Below are positions 61,107 to 64,000 of a stretch of 64,000 nt of DNA, in pieces; the first letter of the stretch is position 1; each line of letters opens with the position of its first letter. The notes beneath the pieces are model-generated. The model searched no databases. It saw only the letters and a program-made list of their open reading frames with translations, and was not told the DNA's origin. The translations under genes were made by a program, and so were the position numbers. Origin of the DNA: Agapetus fuscipes (taxonomy: Eukaryota; Arthropoda; Insecta; Trichoptera; Glossosomatidae); NCBI GenBank assembly GCA_951799405.1, contig OX637344.1, positions 6,014,001-6,078,000 of the forward strand. The letters run 5' to 3'.

Positions 61107-61344
61107 CGTCCGGAGGCTCCAGCTCCCACAGACCACGGCAACAGATCCCGGAAAACATCACTCCAGCATCGATATTATTTTTGATTAGCTTTAAGTTCAC
61201 CTTACAGTTTGTTCAATGTTCAGATTCCTGATGTGTACCTACTCTGATTTGTAAAAACTGATTGTGTATAAATTAAACTGAAGGAGGGAATTTTAACAAC
61301 AGCTAATTTTATTGAAATTAAAAAAAATTAAAAGTCTTAACACC

Positions 61345-61480
61345 AGCATTGCAGATCAACTGGTCCTTGTTTAATTCCTTCGATTAGACGGATTCATAAT
61401 TTTTTTCCATTCAAGTTCTCCTTTTACTACCACTCTGGATTTCCCATTCATTCGTATTCCCTAAATTTGGTCCAAGGTTT
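61345..61480 (-). mobile_element. Probable RTE-like LINE fragment
   Basis: Inverse reading has GACCAAATTTAGGGAATACG near 61460 and CCAGTTGATCTGCAATGC near 61350, both resembling the fragments at 37.6 and 55.15 kb. Weak. Confidence 0.3.
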
Positions 61481-61539
61481 TATGAACTACACTGTCTGTC
61501 TTTACCGTGTGATAATGAATCGAACAAACAAACAGTATC

Positions 61540-61660
61540 AAGTGCCTCATCTGGGTGACAGGTTAGAACGACACAGTGACAAAACAACACGTGACATAAC
61601 GACACATCGCATAACGACACACGACAGAACAATACATGACAAAACCTTACTTGACAAAAC
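61540..61660. repeat. Degenerate GACAAAACGACAC-type short tandem repeat
   Basis: Words GTGACAAAACAACACG, TGACATAACGACACATCGC, ATAACGACACACGACAG and TGACAAAACATTACG follow at 15-20 bp spacing. Confidence 0.6.
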
Positions 61661-61805
61661 ATTACGAACAGCACAAATATTATTTTACCTTTTATGGGCC
61701 CTTGACTAATTTTTTGTCATGCCATTTATGGTGTTTTCTGTTTTGTGATGTTTTTCATGTGCCGTTTATGGTATGTTCTGTTTCAGGTTTGTGATGTTTT
61801 GTCTT

Positions 61806-61892
61806 TTTTTTAAAGAAATCCTGTGCGGGAGACTCCCTAGATTCTAGAGACTCTAGGGGTCTATGACACTTGTTGTAGTGCCGCAGAGGAGG
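61806..61892 (+). repeat. Short dispersed repeat R6, copy 2
   Basis: TTTTTTTAAAGAAATCCTGT, GCGGGAGACTCCCTAGATT, TGACACTTGTTGTAGTGCCG. Confidence 0.6.
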
Positions 61893-62519
61893 TTGTTATT
61901 GTTATGTTCTATCATTGATTGTTCGGTCATGTGTCGTTCTGTGACTTGTCGCTAGTCATGAGTTATTTTTTGAGCTCTCGTCTGATATCGGCCTTACGAC
62001 GCAGTGTGAACCTTTAGTGTTCGTGAGATGTGCGAGGAATATATCGTAAGTTAGGTAGGTTTGTAGCTAAGGGTCATACATATACATGAGAGCAAGATAT
62101 GCAGTATACACCGCTGCGTGCTATGCGTAATCGACACCGCAATGCTTCAAGTTCATCCTATGCCCCGTATCCACCGACACCGCTGAGCGTCGCTTTAGCA
62201 TTATTGTGTTATTCAAAGACAATGAACTCAATTTATGTTGAGTTTATTGTTGTTCTAGCAAAGCAGATTTACAAATTAATTTGATTGCACTTTTTGGATT
62301 ATTAGCCGTAATGGGAGAAATCACATTATTCTTGCATGTTGAGAATAATTTTCTTCCATAACGGTTCGTCTAATATCCGAAAAGTGTCATTAACATTGAA
62401 ATTTAATTACAATTTGTAATCAATTTGTAATTTTGTAAACATGTGACTCCAGTTTAAATTTAACCTCAAAGTAAAGCATTTGGTGATTATGGATTTTCTA
62501 TAATTTTCAAAGTAAAAAA
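61893..62519. other. No gene; D-type repeat scrap at 62340-62390
   Basis: CTTCCATAACGGTTCGTCTA and ATATCCGAAAAGTGTC match the sequence beyond the cores at 26.55 and 54.25 kb. Otherwise AT-rich. Confidence 0.4.
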
Positions 62520-62830
62520 GGTCGGCAAAATAACTCATTTTTTACATACAAGTTGTTGTGCTTGTAACTGTTACGCGGTCGTCGTTTCAGTATAGGTGGC
62601 CAGGATTTCTGCAGTCTTCTCCTCTTATTCGTATCTTGATATACTTCTCTCAGATCATTCATATCTGTAGGTTTTTTCATAAATTTCCATCTTTCACTTT
62701 CACTCATTCTTTCTTCTTTCCGAATGTCACCGTTCTGATTAATCCATACTATTCTCGGGCTTCCTTTTTCATTTCACATTTCCACTGAAAAATATTTTTC
62801 AGTCTTTCATCATCCATTCTAAATGGTTCA
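62520..62830 (-). mobile_element. RTE-like LINE 3' fragment, decayed
   Basis: Inverse reading: ERMDDERLKN, then a region with RKPRIVWINQ, and MSESERWKFMKKPTDMNDLR, EVYQDTNKRRRL. Frames are broken between these parts. Confidence 0.6.
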
Positions 62831-63376
62831 ATGATTGCAAAAATCACGACAAAAAAATCTAAATGTTAGATTCAAACTTAAAAATGTAAAATAAAATAAA
62901 AATATAAACCTAATATTCGCCAATCTTTTATAAAAGTGACACTGTTCAAAAGAAGATGAAGAAGAAATGAGAAAACTTGTTTCAATATTGAATCATTCAA
63001 TATAATATACCTGTCGTGTGCAATTTGGTAAAAGGGTGTAAAAAAAATTAAGTCGCCCTTTTTCTTATTCACGCGGACGTAGGTAGGTATGTAAATATGT
63101 GATAAAACAATTTCGCATGCAAATCTGTGTGATGGAACATGCAAACAAAACTCCCGCGCTAACTCGATAATATTATGAATAACATTCTATTCCATCCTCC
63201 CTGATTTATTTGGCCCCGAGTCGATCAGGCGAAAGTGAAAACGGCCATTTTATGTGTTACAATGCCGCACAAACTATCGCTTTTGCGTGACATTCCTTTT
63301 TTAACATGTTTAATTTTAATAATTTAATTTATTTATTGTTGTTTTTATATAGTGTTTCGTAAGTTTCGTGGACGAA
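62831..63376. other. No gene recognised
   Basis: AT-rich, nothing supported. Confidence 0.5.
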
Positions 63377-63505
63377 GGCCCGGTATTTTTAATATTAGCA
63401 TGTGTGACTTTTAACTGATGAAAAAACTATCCACACGCTTGGCATATGAGTGCGTTTCTTTCATTTAGTATTAAGTCGCTATGTTAAGGTTGAAAATACG
63501 CAACC
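63377..63505. mobile_element. MITE-4, eroded copy
   Basis: GGCCCGGTATTTTTAATATT on the left. The right end GTTGAAAATACGCAACC has lost the CGGGCC. Confidence 0.65.
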
Positions 63506-63632
63506 TTATATAGGAATCCAATTCGCTGATTTCTTTTCCGAACCATTCGGGGAGAACGCGGCACAAAGTTATCCTATGCTTCAGTAACAACGAAACATTT
63601 ACTATTAGATTCATGAGCACGCCTCTGACCTA

Positions 63633-63722
63633 GAGGTTTTTTTAAGGAACCCTGTGCGGAAGAATCCCTAGATTTCAGAGACTCTAAGGGTCTATGACAC
63701 TTGCTGCAGTGCCGCAGAGGTG
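63633..63722 (+). repeat. Short dispersed repeat R6, copy 3
   Basis: TTTTTTTAAGGAACCCTGTG, TTTCAGAGACTCTAAGGG, TGACACTTGCTGCAGTGCCG. It ends where an inverted SINE-A begins. Confidence 0.6.
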
Positions 63723-63957
63723 TTTACGAGCTTAGTCGTCGCTACAAGGCGCCAATACTCAAGCAAGACCCAGTTTCTATAAGACTGAATGTACCGTAAG
63801 GGACTGGTCTTTGGTAAAGGTTTTATGAATTTTTCAACCCAGCGATGAGCATATTTGAAAATATAAATGGTATATTTTTTATGCTCCGCCGGTATTCGAA
63901 CCCACAACCTTTCATTTACGAGTCCTAAGTTTTACCACTGGGCCGCGGACCGGTCAA
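63723..63957 (-). mobile_element. SINE-A copy, 3' truncated
   Basis: Reverse sense: AAGACCCAGTTTCTATAAG, GACTGGTCTTTGGTAAAGG, B-box-like GGTATTCGAACCCACAACC, and head CACTGGGCCGCGGACCGG. The tail is missing, as in the copy at 53.5 kb. Confidence 0.75.
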
Positions 63958-64000
63958 ACGGTTCTTGTTTTGTTGTGCCGTTCCTTTTACTTCACGGGAA

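Larger units (their letters stand above)
60852..61172. mobile_element. Large inverted repeat carrying two hammerhead-like cores (locus C)
   Basis: Arms of about 138 bp (60852-60989 and 61035-61172) differ at only a few positions. The outer parts read GCTGGAGTGATGTTTTCCGG and the inner parts end in (GAT)n and CTTGATGAGAACTGTGATG. The part GGGATCTGTTGCCG is the uninterrupted version of the MITE-1 target at 0.07 and 45.97 kb. The matching small frames on both strands are consequences of the palindrome. Confidence 0.8.

Overview
The window is AT-rich, gene-poor nuclear DNA from an animal. The clearest clue is an almost complete BEL/Pao LTR retrotransposon, a group known only from metazoans. It is accompanied by L2/CR1-like, I/Jockey-like and RTE-like non-LTR elements, a Ty1/copia remnant, two tRNA-derived SINE families and many short terminal-inverted-repeat elements. 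An arthropod is likely from the style of the elements, but I cannot name a species. There are no operons, ribosome binding sites or other prokaryotic features, and no conserved host gene is recognisable. All family and clade names below come from motifs read by eye, without database searches.

Layout. 1-5.7 kb: short interspersed repeats, a hammerhead-ribozyme-like motif, and a 712-bp fold-back element (3265-3976) with a smaller relative (4681-4921). 5.7-8.5 kb: a 5'-truncated L2/CR1-like LINE with an uninterrupted RT frame. 12.0-14.3 kb: an I/Jockey-like LINE broken by one stop and one frameshift. 15.9-17.8 kb: the only candidate host gene, two exons with good splice sites carrying a 17-residue (51-bp) tandem repeat. 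Six units of the repeat carry the same in-frame stop. 17.8-21.0 kb: a deleted copia element followed by a 5'-truncated RTE-like LINE. 21-38 kb and 44.7-64 kb: mosaics of SINEs, TIR elements, fragments of the same LINE families and unassigned AT-rich DNA. 38.17-44.69 kb: the BEL/Pao element, with LTRs that read as identical and a perfect 5-bp target duplication.

How the parts relate. The RTE-like LINE (19.15-20.99 kb) has at least ten truncated relatives in the window. SINE-A ends in the same 3' sequence as an L2-like LINE fragment at 57.66-58.16 kb, so that LINE is its probable source of mobilisation. Several insertions are nested, with empty sites that can be compared inside the window: MITE-1 in a ribozyme-bearing repeat, MITE-1 and MITE-2 in Rpt-1, MITE-7 in MITE-6, and MITE-5 in a LINE tail.

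The most interesting signals are: (1) dispersed hammerhead-like cores, often in inverted pairs, whose stem II sequence differs between families while its pairing is kept; (2) the repeat-bearing gene whose stop codon was copied by minisatellite expansion; (3) two exon-like cassettes 21 kb apart, 62 and 59 bp long, that keep splice sites and frame; (4) the very young BEL element with three frame breaks; (5) a fold-back core moved between elements with different ends.
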